NCBI GenBank assembly: GCA_001643675.2
Contig: LSRY02000036.1
Coordinates: 910,001 to 974,000, forward strand
Direction of reading: 5' to 3'
From: Monocercomonoides exilis
Taxonomy: Eukaryota > Preaxostyla > Oxymonadida > Polymastigidae
Length of the DNA stretch: 64,000 nt
A program made the translations under genes and the position numbers. The notes under the pieces were generated by a model. That model did not search any database. It had not been told where the DNA came from and was given only the letters and a program-made list of their open reading frames with translations. This document shows positions 9,814-21,215 of this stretch, piece by piece (the first letter of the stretch is position 1; each line of letters begins with the position of its first letter).

Positions 9814-12800
9814 ATGATGGTATTTCTATTTGTTTTGGCTGAGTGTTTGTATTTGATATTTTGTGGCACAGATAGAAATGATGCCCAAAGGAATGGACAT
9901 CTCATTTATCACATTCATGCTCAGTCTGAAAGTCATGTTTTGGAGCAGGGAAGTGTTATTCGACTGTTCTGCGAAATGCATAACTCATCAGTCAAATTGA
10001 AGGAAATGACGTTGGAAAAGGCAGATGATGACGTGGTATTTGATACAAGAGCAAAATCATTCCTGCGCATTGATGACTGCTTGTTGATTAGAAAAAGAGG
10101 TTTCAATGGGTATTTTGTATTCAATGAAGGAACATGCGAAATGACAAACACCACTTTGAACATCGAAAAAAGAAATAACAATTGTGATATGATGATGAAG
10201 AGTCTTGTGAAGATGGAAGAAGAAGATTCATCGTTGCTTGTGAGAAACAGTGAGTGGAAGAACATTGTGTTTTGTGGGAACGGAAGCATTTTGAGAAATG
10301 GAGAAGGGTCATTTGAAGGAATCAAAAACTGTGCTTTTTCAAACATCACAATGAAATTCATGGAAACAGATGAAATGTCAATTGAGAAAGGGTCAATGAT
10401 GAAAATGAGCATTATGGAAGATTGCCGAGTTGAAAGATCGATGAATGTGCTGGAGGAAGGGATTGTGAGTGGAACAGAAGGATCCGTTGCATTTTCTTGC
10501 AACAACTGCACATTCGTTCACAACAAAAGGATCGATCAGAAAAAAAGAAATAATGAGCATCTGGATACAACCCAATCTCAGCATTTCACGAATGCTAAAT
10601 GGAATGAATGCTCAGCTCCATGTGGTGGAGCATTGTATGTGCATGAAAATTCGAGTGCAACGCTCACTGTGGAGAATTCGTCATTTGTGAAATGCAATGC
10701 AACTTCAACACAAGGCGGAGGAATTTATGCTTTAAACATAGCTGAATGTACTGTGAAGCATTCCGTGTTTGAAGAGTGTTATTGTGCTTCATCAACAGAC
10801 TACGGAGGGGCTGGTGCGGAGGTTGAAGAGTTGAATGTTCAAGTTCTTTTCGAAAATTGCATGTTTAGAAACTGTTTGTCGCAAAATGATGCAGGAGGCT
10901 TATTTATCGGAACATCAAAAGCATCAAAAACAAACGATTGTGTGCTGGATTGTTTGTTTATCAATTGCAGTGGCAATAATGCTAGCAATGGTGATGGCGG
11001 AGGACTGATGAATTGGAACCAAATTGATAAGATTGTGACAAAAAACTGTTTGTTTAACGGGTGTCATTCAGATAAGGAAGGCGGAGGAATTTCTTTAATG
11101 GTTAGAAGCTTTTCAGGAAGTTTGATTTGTTTTTGCTTTTTCCACAATAACAGTGCTCCGTTCGGGAGTGATGTACTTGTCAGCCAAAAAATAGATTATT
11201 CCCAACTGATTTGGTGTTTTTCAACAAAAACAGATGGGCTGAGATATTATGATGGGGAAGATAAAAGTGATTGGTTGCCAAACAATGGGGGGAAATGCAG
11301 ATTCGTCTCCTCCAAATTGACTCAATCCAAAGCGAAAGATACATATAGCTGCGGGTTGAATGAGAGTTATGCCTGTCTAACAATCAGCCATTGTCTTTCC
11401 CAATTGATCGTGGGGTTTGTGGAGGAAATGAAGGTGTTGAGTGGAACAGTTGTGGAAGGCAAAGGAGTTGACATTGGTGATAAAACGATCTCTTTGAGTG
11501 GAGTTTCTCCCTCTGGCTCTTCTGTTGAAACAAAGTTTGAGGGAAGTGGATTGAGCCTATTTTGTGTTGGAGCAGGGGAGTTGGCTGTGAATGATCTGTC
11601 AGTTGTTCACAACACCTCATTTGAAAACAACAGACAATGCAGATTATTTGAGATTCAAGGGGTTGGAGGGATCAATTTGGAGAGAATGGACATTTCGATG
11701 GATGCACATCATTCAGAAGAGAGGAGCATTCAAAACTCACTTGTGAAAGTTGATGGTGGAGAGTTGAAAATGAAAGATGTGAAATGGTCGCAAACGTACA
11801 GCACCGCAAGTGCGATATCTCTTTCTCAAGGATCGTCTGTTTCATTGTCTCTGGATAACTGCACATTTAGCAACATTGTGAGGACAACAGCCGGATCATC
11901 GTTGATAAGTTCAGGTGAAGGGTCGTTTTCGATTACTCTTGAAGGATGCATGATTGATGGCTGTGGAAGTGAAGCCTCTGATTTTGGAGGAGGGATGATG
12001 ATTGAAGTGGGGAATATTGGTTCATTGAGGATGAATGGAGGGTTTGTGAAGAACTGTTATGCCTCGACCACTCAAGGGAGAGGAGGAGGGATTGGGCTGA
12101 AAGTGAAAGATACAAATGCAGATTTTTTAATATCATCAACATTTGAAGGAAACAGGGCGAAATGGGGAAGTGATATTTTCGTTGACTCGATCGATCTGGG
12201 AACGACTGCAACAAGTGGGAAGATAGCGTGTATTACAGGTTCATTGGATTCTTTTGATAAGGTGAGAGGATACGACAAGATAAACACGAGTTTGGCCATC
12301 CCTTTATGCATTTATCTCCTTCCCATTCCAGCAGAAATATATGTGAGCAATTCTGAGGCATGTGATCATTCACACTGTGGAATAGTCAAATTCCCTTGTT
12401 TGACAATGAAACATTCACTCACACGGCTAACAGGAGAAAAGAAAGTTGTTGTGAATGGAATGATTATGATGGGTGATGAATTGGCATTTGGTGAACAGAA
12501 GCATGAAATCAGAGGAAATGATGATCAAAGTGGCTGGACAGTCTCTGATGCAAGTTCGACATCAAACTCAGCGATGATAACAACAAGTTTTGAAACAGAA
12601 TTATCAAAAATTATCTTCTCTCTTCCTCATTCTTTTTCATCACATTCCACTTTCATTTCGTCTTCTTCACAACTGACTTTGTCTCATTGTTCTTTGATTC
12701 TTCAAGCACCTTCATCAGAATTGGTATTGCTATTCTTATCTGTTGAATCTGGAATCCTGACGATCGACAACTTCTCTGCTTCTTCAATCACTTTGAGTGG

Positions 12801-15800
12801 AAATCCATTGATCTCTTTGTCTGGAACCGGAACAAATGCCGAGTTAATGAACACCAAATGGCTGAACATGACGAAAAGCAATTTCACAAAAATTGAAAGA
12901 ACAGCAGGATGTGGAGGCTGTGTGAACATCAATAACAGCAATGATGAAAATGAAAATTCAAATGGAGAAATCAATATCGAAGAGTGTGGCTTTGATGGAT
13001 GTTGCGTGCTGTCTGATGGAGGCAAAGGAGGAGCTATTTTCGCACAGATGAAAGGGAACACGCAATTGAATATTATTTCAAGCACATTTACGGGATGTGC
13101 AGCACCAGCTGGAGAAGCGAAGACTGGGTTTGGAGGAGGGATGGCATTGAAGTTGGTGGATGGTGATTCTTCATTTGTGATATCATCCCCTGCTTTTGAT
13201 GATGATAATCCAAACACTGCCAAATATGGAAATGATCTTTTTGTTGAATCGCCAAACTTGACAAAGAGCATCACAAACGCATCCCTTCCGTTTGTATCTG
13301 AGAATCTGAATGATATTTCCTTGGATTCCATGAGCGGCTTTGATGGGAATGATACAGAGAATGCTGTTCCACTGATCTATTTCTGGAGAGCAATTGGCTC
13401 AGAGTTATTTGTTGGGAGCGAAGGAAGAGACATGGGTGCGTGTGGATTCTCAGATTATCCTTGCCTGTCAATCGATTATTCTTTGGAGCGAATGGTTGAA
13501 GGAAATGAAAGGATTATCAGTGTCATAGGAAAGGCGATTCTTCAGAAGAGTGTTGATGTCAGTGGGCTTTCAACAAGATCAAATAATACAGTCATGTGCT
13601 CTTTGGAATGTCTCTCTTCGCTTGAAGGAACAGAAGGAACGGCAATGAAGATTCAAAGTATTACCAATTTCGAACTGATAAGCTTTGTTGTTCCACCTTC
13701 ATTCGCAAGTGGAGTCAATGTTTTGTTGCATATTGGATCAAGTGAAGGACTATTGACTCTGAAAGATTGTTCATTCAGCAAAAAGGAAGAAAATGAAGAA
13801 GAAGAAGAAATGATTAACTTTGGGTTGATCGAGGCAGATGAAGGCACAGTTGTGTTGGAAATTGTGGCAATTCAATCACTTTGCTTTTCACAAGATATTA
13901 TTTCCGTTCATCCAACAACAATTTTGAATATGAAAAATCTTACGATGAAGAATGTTGAGCTTGATGGTGCAAGCGGATTGAGCATTTCAAAGAGTTCAAG
14001 AAGAGAGAAAAATGAAGTGGAGCAAGATGTTGTTATTGAATGGAGTTCATTCGAAGAAGTCACTCAGAATACAACTGATGATATTCCCATCATTCGGAAC
14101 AAAAATGATGAAGAGCCATTGAAAATGGTTGTTAGAAACACAACAATGAAGAGATGCGGCGGATCGAAATGTGAAAAGGGAGGAGGAATGTTTTCTGTGT
14201 TGAATGAGGGAGGAAACTTTGACTGCTCATTTTGCACGATTTCTGAGTGCTTCTGCTCGAGCACAGGAAGAGGCGGGTGGCTGTTTCTGGAATGCACCTC
14301 GACAGCTGAGCAGCCTCTGAATTTTGTTCTGTCGAACATCACATTCAGAGACAACTCTGCATTCAGAGGGAGAGATGTGTATGTGAGATGCCATTCGATT
14401 GAAACACAAATTGTTGATGAGCAATTCTTGTTGGATTTCAGATTGCCATTTGTGAAGGAGCTGGCAATGTGGGGCTGCACAACAGACTCTTTTGTGGGTG
14501 AAGAGGATCTTCTGCTGAGGGTTGTGAAATATCAGAGCGAGACTATATTTGTGTCTATAACTGCAGACAATCACGCAGATAGCAAACAATGTGGAGAGGT
14601 CAATGCACCTTGCGAGTCGCTGAATGTGGGAGTTCAACACATCATTCCTTCATCATATTCTCAACTGCTTATCTCAAAGGAAACAGTTGTTGTTGGGGAA
14701 TGCAGTGTTCAAGATATGAGCATCCGCTCACTGCAATCTCCTTCATCGGCTTTTGCGTATCTGAACTCAACAATAACCAAAGAGGAAAGTCTTATCACAA
14801 CCTCAGAGAATGTTAGAATTGAGAGATTGAAATTCAATTTTGGTCAGTTATTTTCATATTCGGGGAGTTCAATCATTCATGAATCAAGTGGTCAGCTTTC
14901 TCTTTCATTTGTTGACTTCTCTTCTGTTGGAGGGTCAAATATCAATCAACCTTCTGTTGTTCTCAATTCAACCTTGCTGAGCATTGCAAAAGGGATTCTG
15001 CATGTTGACAACTGCTTAATATTGCTCCTTTCATTCAAGAAGCCATTCTTTCAGTTTTGTGGGGAAGAGATATCGTTGACAAACATGAAGCTGGAACAGA
15101 TTGAATCAACAAGAAATGTTTTTGAGATTGGCAACTGTGGAAGCGTTGCACTCAATGGAATAGTTGTGAATGGAGTGAAATTGTCTGAGGGTTGCATCAT
15201 TTCGATTGACAGTTCAACTTCAGGGGCAATTTCTGTTGGAAGCTCCTTATTCAAGAACTGCTCTAGGAATTCAGAAGGAGCTTCTGTTCTTTCTGCATCC
15301 TTGTCATCTGCTCAAATTGTTCTTTCAAATTGTTCTTGTTCAGACTGTAATTCTCTGTCAAACAAAGGAAGCATGATGGAGATGAACAATGCGAAGAATG
15401 TTTCCATGCACATTTGTGGGTTTGAAGGAATTCTTTCAAAAGAAAGTGAAAGCGAGAGGAAGAGAAATGATGCATTTGAAGAAATATGTGAATGGAGTGG
15501 ATCACTTGTTCATTCAACTAATACAACATTGATGATGAAGGATGTGACAATATTGAATGCTTCTTCAGGTGGATTATCTATATCGAGCGGGAATGTGGCA
15601 ATTGAGAAAGGAGAGTTTTTGAACAATAATCCATTCATTGAAAATTATCCATCATTGAGAAGAAATATCATCTGCTCTGATTCAGGATCACTGTCAATTT
15701 CCAGCTTGAAAGGGGGAGATGGAGTTTTCCCAGACATATCGATGTGGATTTTGAATGATGGATGCAGTTTTGAAGGGATTGTTTCTGAAAGAGCATCTTC

Positions 15801-17559
15801 ATTCTTCATTCCGGTGTTGGAAGGGGCTTCGGCCAGCGAAAATGGAGGTGGAACAGAAATTCAATTCAAGGGAGCGCTTCTTCTGCCATGTGATTTGTCA
15901 TTCCGACTGATTTTATCAGCTGGAGATACAGACCTGATTGAGACATATCATTTTGCAGAAGATGGGTTTGTGAGTGAAGCGGAAGCAGTTGGGATGGTGC
16001 CTTCGAGAAATCTTTCGTCGATCCCAGACGATACGGAGGTGTCTGTGATGATTGTGTATGGAAAGCGGTTGTCTGCAACTGATGCATTTGTTCTGAAGAA
16101 CAGAAGCGAACCCAAGGCAAATGGGGATGAAAGGATTGCTGAAGGAGGAAAAGAAGGGAAATCGTATTGGTTGTTGATTGTTGTTGTGCTTGTTGTGATA
16201 TTATTGATTGTTCTCATCGGTTTTATTTTGTTTGTAATTCGATGGAAGAAGGTTAAGAATGAAGCAGAAGATCTGAGAGAGATTGTGAATGATAACATCA
16301 GAAAGGATCCGAAGGCGTTTGAGATGGTGACGATGGAGATGTCGCCAGAGGAGCAGTGGAGGAGAGCTGAGAGGGAGGCAGAGAAGAAGAACGATGAGAG
16401 AATCAAGAAGAGGGTGTATGCGAAAAGCTTGGGACATTCGGAGTCATCGGAGCATCTTCTGTCAGAGAGTGGATCGACTGAATACATTTTGGGCAGAGAC
16501 TCAGACAAGATCCCTCAATGGATGCTTGAGAAGGTTGATGAAAAAGAAGATGAGGAAACAAGAAAAAGAACTCCATCTCCATCCACTTCATCCACTTCAA
16601 CCACAGACACTTCAGATACAGAATCCACATTTGTTCGAGGGGAGGACCTGTGCCCAACCACTTCATCGATGTCGAATCTGGTGGATGCAATGGCGTGTTC
16701 ATCTCCTCATGAGAAATTGATTGTGGATCTGAGGGATTCGCTGTTCATGCTGCTTCATGGAAGGAATGAGAAGAAGGAGATGGCGATAGGCACTCTGAAG
16801 GAAAGAGAGCAGACAGCTGCCCAGGTCTTGTTCTGGGTGGCCAATCTCGCCCTCCACTCATTTTCCGAGATGGACAACCCTCTTCAGTCACTTGTCAATC
16901 TGAGCCCACACATTGTACTATTCTCTGAGCACATGGTCATCTGCATTGTGATGCACTCCGACTTCTCATCTGACGATGATTCGGATTCATCATCCATCTC
17001 CTCGTCAACTGTTGCGACATCTGCCAGCAATGATGATGATGAGGAGGAGGAGGACTCTCTGCCCTCGTCTGCCTTTGAGGATGAGGATGACAATTTCAAG
17101 AAGGAGTGCCTGAGGTGGAAGGCGCCTGAGCTGCAAATGAACAAGAAGATGGGGGCAACAGAGAAGTCGGTGGCATTCTCGATCGGGATGATGCTGTGGG
17201 AGTGCCTGACACTCCAGATCCCGTTCGGGGAGTATGGGGCAGAGGCAGCTGGGCAGAAGATTGTGAATGGAGAAGTGCCGAATGTGGGGCTGGTGAAGGA
17301 CACACCATATTTGGAGTTTTGGAGGTTGTGTGTCTCGTGGAATGAGGCAGACAGGCCTTCTCTGAGCGGGATGAAGCGAGAGCTGATTGGGCACTTTCCA
17401 GCTGGGGCAGTGATGGTGACGCTGACAGATGCAATCTGCGATTCTTTGCGAGACGAAGACGAAGAGGAAGAGGAAGAAGAGGGGATGGAAGAGGAAGAAG
17501 ATGGGATGAGCGAAGCGATAAGCAAAGAAGAGGGGAGGAAAAGTCGAAAATACTTGTGA
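9814..17559 (+). CDS. Giant beta-helix surface receptor with cytoplasmic pseudokinase
   Basis: A single exon of 2,581 residues. The start at ATGATG gives a signal peptide (VFLFVLAECLYLIFCG). The ectodomain (about 20-2110) has many turns with GGGIYA, GGALYV, CGGALY and Cys-rich motifs, typical of right-handed beta-helix repeats. It is built of modules that restart with a CG...PC...H/YSL motif at about residues 512, 845, 1205 and 1585. A membrane helix lies at about 2116-2146 followed by basic RWKKVKN. The cytoplasmic part holds a kinase-like domain (about 2290-2555). WKAPEL, FSIGMMLWECLTLQIPFGEY and NEADRPSL match the C-lobe. The catalytic-loop region reads LSPHIVLFSEHMVICI without HRD, no DFG is seen, and an acidic Asp/Ser/Glu insert occupies the activation-loop position. 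It is therefore predicted to be catalytically inactive. The acidic Glu tract near the end is low-complexity. Divergent paralog at 1-3206. Such architectures are known as large families in oxymonads; the ligand is unknown. Confidence 0.88.
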   Translation: MMVFLFVLAECLYLIFCGTDRNDAQRNGHLIYHIHAQSESHVLEQGSVIRLFCEMHNSSVKLKEMTLEKADDDVVFDTRAKSFLRIDDCLLIRKRGFNGYFVFNEGTCEMTNTTLNIEKRNNNCDMMMKSLVKMEEEDSSLLVRNSEWKNIVFCGNGSILRNGEGSFEGIKNCAFSNITMKFMETDEMSIEKGSMMKMSIMEDCRVERSMNVLEEGIVSGTEGSVAFSCNNCTFVHNKRIDQKKRNNEHLDTTQSQHFTNAKWNECSAPCGGALYVHENSSATLTVENSSFVKCNATSTQGGGIYALNIAECTVKHSVFEECYCASSTDYGGAGAEVEELNVQVLFENCMFRNCLSQNDAGGLFIGTSKASKTNDCVLDCLFINCSGNNASNGDGGGLMNWNQIDKIVTKNCLFNGCHSDKEGGGISLMVRSFSGSLICFCFFHNNSAPFGSDVLVSQKIDYSQLIWCFSTKTDGLRYYDGEDKSDWLPNNGGKCRFVSSKLTQSKAKDTYSCGLNESYACLTISHCLSQLIVGFVEEMKVLSGTVVEGKGVDIGDKTISLSGVSPSGSSVETKFEGSGLSLFCVGAGELAVNDLSVVHNTSFENNRQCRLFEIQGVGGINLERMDISMDAHHSEERSIQNSLVKVDGGELKMKDVKWSQTYSTASAISLSQGSSVSLSLDNCTFSNIVRTTAGSSLISSGEGSFSITLEGCMIDGCGSEASDFGGGMMIEVGNIGSLRMNGGFVKNCYASTTQGRGGGIGLKVKDTNADFLISSTFEGNRAKWGSDIFVDSIDLGTTATSGKIACITGSLDSFDKVRGYDKINTSLAIPLCIYLLPIPAEIYVSNSEACDHSHCGIVKFPCLTMKHSLTRLTGEKKVVVNGMIMMGDELAFGEQKHEIRGNDDQSGWTVSDASSTSNSAMITTSFETELSKIIFSLPHSFSSHSTFISSSSQLTLSHCSLILQAPSSELVLLFLSVESGILTIDNFSASSITLSGNPLISLSGTGTNAELMNTKWLNMTKSNFTKIERTAGCGGCVNINNSNDENENSNGEINIEECGFDGCCVLSDGGKGGAIFAQMKGNTQLNIISSTFTGCAAPAGEAKTGFGGGMALKLVDGDSSFVISSPAFDDDNPNTAKYGNDLFVESPNLTKSITNASLPFVSENLNDISLDSMSGFDGNDTENAVPLIYFWRAIGSELFVGSEGRDMGACGFSDYPCLSIDYSLERMVEGNERIISVIGKAILQKSVDVSGLSTRSNNTVMCSLECLSSLEGTEGTAMKIQSITNFELISFVVPPSFASGVNVLLHIGSSEGLLTLKDCSFSKKEENEEEEEMINFGLIEADEGTVVLEIVAIQSLCFSQDIISVHPTTILNMKNLTMKNVELDGASGLSISKSSRREKNEVEQDVVIEWSSFEEVTQNTTDDIPIIRNKNDEEPLKMVVRNTTMKRCGGSKCEKGGGMFSVLNEGGNFDCSFCTISECFCSSTGRGGWLFLECTSTAEQPLNFVLSNITFRDNSAFRGRDVYVRCHSIETQIVDEQFLLDFRLPFVKELAMWGCTTDSFVGEEDLLLRVVKYQSETIFVSITADNHADSKQCGEVNAPCESLNVGVQHIIPSSYSQLLISKETVVVGECSVQDMSIRSLQSPSSAFAYLNSTITKEESLITTSENVRIERLKFNFGQLFSYSGSSIIHESSGQLSLSFVDFSSVGGSNINQPSVVLNSTLLSIAKGILHVDNCLILLLSFKKPFFQFCGEEISLTNMKLEQIESTRNVFEIGNCGSVALNGIVVNGVKLSEGCIISIDSSTSGAISVGSSLFKNCSRNSEGASVLSASLSSAQIVLSNCSCSDCNSLSNKGSMMEMNNAKNVSMHICGFEGILSKESESERKRNDAFEEICEWSGSLVHSTNTTLMMKDVTILNASSGGLSISSGNVAIEKGEFLNNNPFIENYPSLRRNIICSDSGSLSISSLKGGDGVFPDISMWILNDGCSFEGIVSERASSFFIPVLEGASASENGGGTEIQFKGALLLPCDLSFRLILSAGDTDLIETYHFAEDGFVSEAEAVGMVPSRNLSSIPDDTEVSVMIVYGKRLSATDAFVLKNRSEPKANGDERIAEGGKEGKSYWLLIVVVLVVILLIVLIGFILFVIRWKKVKNEAEDLREIVNDNIRKDPKAFEMVTMEMSPEEQWRRAEREAEKKNDERIKKRVYAKSLGHSESSEHLLSESGSTEYILGRDSDKIPQWMLEKVDEKEDEETRKRTPSPSTSSTSTTDTSDTESTFVRGEDLCPTTSSMSNLVDAMACSSPHEKLIVDLRDSLFMLLHGRNEKKEMAIGTLKEREQTAAQVLFWVANLALHSFSEMDNPLQSLVNLSPHIVLFSEHMVICIVMHSDFSSDDDSDSSSISSSTVATSASNDDDEEEEDSLPSSAFEDEDDNFKKECLRWKAPELQMNKKMGATEKSVAFSIGMMLWECLTLQIPFGEYGAEAAGQKIVNGEVPNVGLVKDTPYLEFWRLCVSWNEADRPSLSGMKRELIGHFPAGAVMVTLTDAICDSLRDEDEEEEEEEGMEEEEDGMSEAISKEEGRKSRKYL
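12313..12918. repeat. Near-identical tract shared with 1-605 (inverted)
   Basis: This is the partner of the tract at the left edge. It begins at the codons for LPIPAEIYVSNSEACDHSHCG, i.e. at the start of an ectodomain module, and runs beyond the alignable edge. Upstream similarity falls to roughly 72% within 60 bp. Confidence 0.9.
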
Positions 17560-18037
17560 TGATGGTCGTATTGGTTGGCATTCTTTTGAGAAGGGCTTTC
17601 TTTGCTTTCTTCTTTGACTATTATTCGTTGAATGGGAAGTGGAGAGCAGAATGTGAATTTTCCCAGTGAGTTCAGACTGCTTTCCATTTTTCGACTTTCT
17701 TCAAATCAGAATCAAAATGTTTCAAAAATGTGTTATTTTCTTTTTTCATTTTGGTTTTTGTTTTCAACTTTTTGTGGAAGCGAATGTATGTTTTATGGTG
17801 CTTTTAGCATCACCATTTTTTCTGTCAATAACAACATCAGGATAATTCTCACGAGATGCATTGCAATGAAACAGTTTCTTTAATTTATTGTGAACATTTT
17901 AAAGAACATCAAACTGTTTCACGCATCAACTCATGAAATAAATGGAAAGAGATTTTTTTTTTGTCATTTGTCAGTAACTTTCACTGACGTTCAATGACAA
18001 ATTATGACAAAAATATTCCTCAATTGACATTTCGTGC

Positions 18038-18038
<1 letters not shown>

Positions 18039-18100
<62 letters not shown>
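18039..18100. repeat. Poly-A run followed by TA microsatellite
   Basis: A run of 47 A residues (18039-18085) is followed by alternating TA up to 18100. It lies about 480 bp after the end of the pseudokinase gene. It could be a remnant of a retro-transposed tail, but no target duplication or element body is seen, so a simple slippage tract is as likely. Confidence 0.9.
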
Positions 18101-18103
<3 letters not shown>

Positions 18104-18189
18104 GAATCTGAACATATTTATTAAAAATAAAAAATTTTCAAAGGAATACGAATTGTTTCATGCAGATTTTTAAATTAATTATTATTGCA

Positions 18190-18566
18190 CAGTTTGTGCA
18201 TAACACACAATTTGTGCAAAAAACACCGGACAAGATCGATAACACAATAACCGCAAGAAGAAAAATTCTGATAATTTTCCTCAAAATATATCTCGTCAAA
18301 ACAAACTCACGTGACATACAAGGCTTTCATAACTTCCTCGTTTATGCTCAGAAAAGATATATATCGAAATATCGGAGAAATAGGATTTTGAGTTTCTCCG
18401 AGATTTTAATAATTATTTATTTCTGAGCACAAATAAAGCTGAAGTGAAGTCTTGTATGTCACGTGAGTTTGTTTTGATAAGATATATTTTGAGGAAAATT
18501 ATCAGAATTTTTCTTCTTGCGGTTATTGGGGTATCGATCTTGTCCAGTGTTTTTTGCACAAACTGT
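18190..18566. repeat. Foldback (long hairpin) element
   Basis: Almost the whole stretch is self-complementary. The left arm from about 18209 (TTTGTGCAAAAAACACCGGA) pairs with the right arm ending at about 18566. Shared blocks include CAAGATCGAT, AACCGCAAGAAG and CAAACTCACGTGACATACAAG. Pairing continues inward through GCTCAGAAA and CGGAGAAA/TTTCTCCG, leaving only a tiny loop. Arm identity is high apart from a few substitutions. Non-coding. Different in sequence from hairpin families A and B. Confidence 0.85.
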
Positions 18567-20395
18567 ATAAGGAATTATGAAATCGTTTTGAATAACCATT
18601 TTTGACAAATCATAAATATCTTGTAAGTCATTTTGTCAATGTTCATATATTTTCTCTTGTCATGTTACAGTGGTATTGAAAAAAGAAAAGAAATAAAAGA
18701 GAAGAGAAGAAATGACTTTTATTTTAAAAAATTTTCAAAGTGGGAATAAATGCATTTGTAAAATTATCGAATTAATTAATTCCTATGTTATTTTGAGAAA
18801 ATATTTATCATTTGGGACAAAATATTTGACTTCATGCATTTTCATTGAAATATTATACACCAAAGATGAAATTCTTGTGATCAAAAAATGCAATTTGAAT
18901 GGGTTCGTTTTTTGACATTCGTGGAATGTTACAAAACTTTTTTATTATCATCGATTCGGTTTGTTTTAAGAAATGAAAATCTAATAAACAGTATGTTCAT
19001 AAACCCACTCATTTGCAAAAACACGCACACACTATTATTTTGAAATTTGAGAAAGACATATTAAGTTTAGAGCGAAACAAATATTAAAAGCTTCGTTCAT
19101 AAAAAGCTTGAAAGTCTGTATTTTCCCCCATTTGTATGTTAAAGATTGAATATTGTTGCGAAAGTTGAGGATAATTGAAGGAAAAAAAATTTGTTGTCAA
19201 CAGAATCCCAATAGAAACTCTCAATAACTTCTTTTTAATTGATAATTAAAATCAACAGTTTGTCTTCAATAATTCTTGAAATCAATTTGAAAAACAAAAA
19301 ACAGAATAACATTTTCTTTATAATTTGATATGAAACCTTTGGAAAAGAATTTTTAAGATTTTTTTCAATGAATGCCCAAGTGGTGATCATCAATTTGATT
19401 AACACCTTAAAAAAATCATTAAGTCAATATTATTTATGCATCAAATGAAATTTATTATTAATAAGAACATTATCACTATCTGTAAATTCGGATCTTTCAC
19501 TATTCATAATATTGAAAATTGTCAAATAATTTTTCGATAAAAGGGATTATGATCATTAAAAACAATAGTCAAATAAAGGAAAAGAGGGAGATCTTTTCTT
19601 ATTTTTCAATGTTTCATGATGAAGAAATCTGCTGGGATTGATTTAGGTTACAAATTTTATCAGACAAAAAGAAGAAATGTGAGAAGTGGGGATCAATTAT
19701 GTATTTTGCAAAGGATTCTGTTCAGGGCAGAATATTTTGGTGTTCAAATTTAAAATACAGAAATACGGTATTCATAGATATTCATATGAAAAATTCCAGA
19801 TTAGGAATTTCTCAAATATTGCTTCTGCTGCTCTTCATATTTGTTCGATAAAAAAATAAACACACTTGCATGTTGCTAAATGTCAATAAAGAGACAGTTT
19901 CAAATAAAAAGAAATAATCACTACAAGATTGAGTTTCAATCCTGGTCACAATTTTGAATATCTGGGAAAAGATGAACAGATCGTCGAAATAGATGAAATG
20001 CTGCTCAGACATAGAAAATATTAACGTGGAAGAAGAAAAAAGAATATTTGGCTTTTTGGCATAGAAGAAAGGAAAACTGGAAGTTGTCAAAGAAATTTCA
20101 TAATTATTAGTGTGAAGAAAAAAAAGGAACAATTATTACCATTAATAATGACAAACATAATTCCAGATTCTTCAATTTATTCAGACGTATGAAAGGCTTT
20201 CACTTTATTGAAATCATCAGGATTCGATCATCACATTGAATGAAATAAATACAGATTTAAAATAGAAAATGGCATATGAACAAATATTTCAATAAATGTT
20301 TGGAGTGAATTTCGAACATTTCTCCTTTTGGTAAAAATTCATATTTGATGCACTGACGAGACAATCGAAGATTTTTTTCAACAAAAATAAAATCC

Positions 20396-20590
20396 GTGGA
20401 ATTTTCTGAATTTGCGGAGGGCATGTTTTTTTATAAAGAAGTGGAAAATAAGAAAATGGGAACTCCGATCGAATTTTGTGACGAAGAATCCAAGGAATCA
20501 AAAGAATCTGACGGACGTGATGATTCTTCTTTAACAGAAACAGAAGAAATACCATCTGACAGACCATCTGATAGTGATCATATGGGGTAA
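20396..20590 (+). pseudogene. Protein-like Ser/Glu/Asp-rich fragment, uncertain
   Basis: A 64-residue frame beginning at GTG reads VEFSEFAEGMFFYKEV and then an acidic Ser/Glu/Asp tail ending in TAA. The composition is more protein-like than its surroundings, and it resembles an acidic cytoplasmic linker. No ATG, signal or upstream exon could be found. It may be the 3' remnant of a lost gene; the family cannot be named. Confidence 0.3.
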
Positions 20591-21215
20591 AATATGAGAC
20601 TTCAAACTTTTTCATTGAAAAATTATGCACTTTTGATCAACTTTTTGTGTACAAAAATTTATTGAAAATGAGAACAACTTTTGAATTACGTGTGAGTTCA
20701 CAAAAAGGTTTGTTATTATATCAATGATGTTTGTTTTCAGATATGAAAATAAAAATTATTATGAAATCTGGTTAAATTTAATAATGTTATAAGGTAAACA
20801 ATTTTTTTATGCTTTGTGCATTAAAAGCTTGAAAGTCCATATTTTACACCATATAGATGAAAAAGACATGGAATACATCCCTCTAAAAGTTAATTTTTTC
20901 ACTCCTTTTTTAACACTTCAAAATTCATTATCACTTTTCAATAGCTCTATTCTTTTATATCAGACACTATTTGTTTTTATTATAAAAATGAAAATAAAAA
21001 AACCTTGAAATTATTGGGCATCTATCGCATTGACTTTTGTCGCCATAAGCTTCACTATTTTTTTCGAATTGTGAAAAGTTGGAAACTTCAAGCTTCATTA
21101 TAGAAAAATAATGTTATCCGTTGAATGAATTTTTTGCGATCAAAAAATATAAACGAAATGTGTTAATTTTTTGAAATGCATATGAAGTCACAAAACGTTT
21201 TGTAATAATATTATT

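Noticed and set aside
19620-20140. FLYWCH-like zinc-finger gene
   Set aside because: Only vague resemblance in shifting frames (YKFYQTKRR, WGSIMYFAKDS); Cys/His spacing does not hold.
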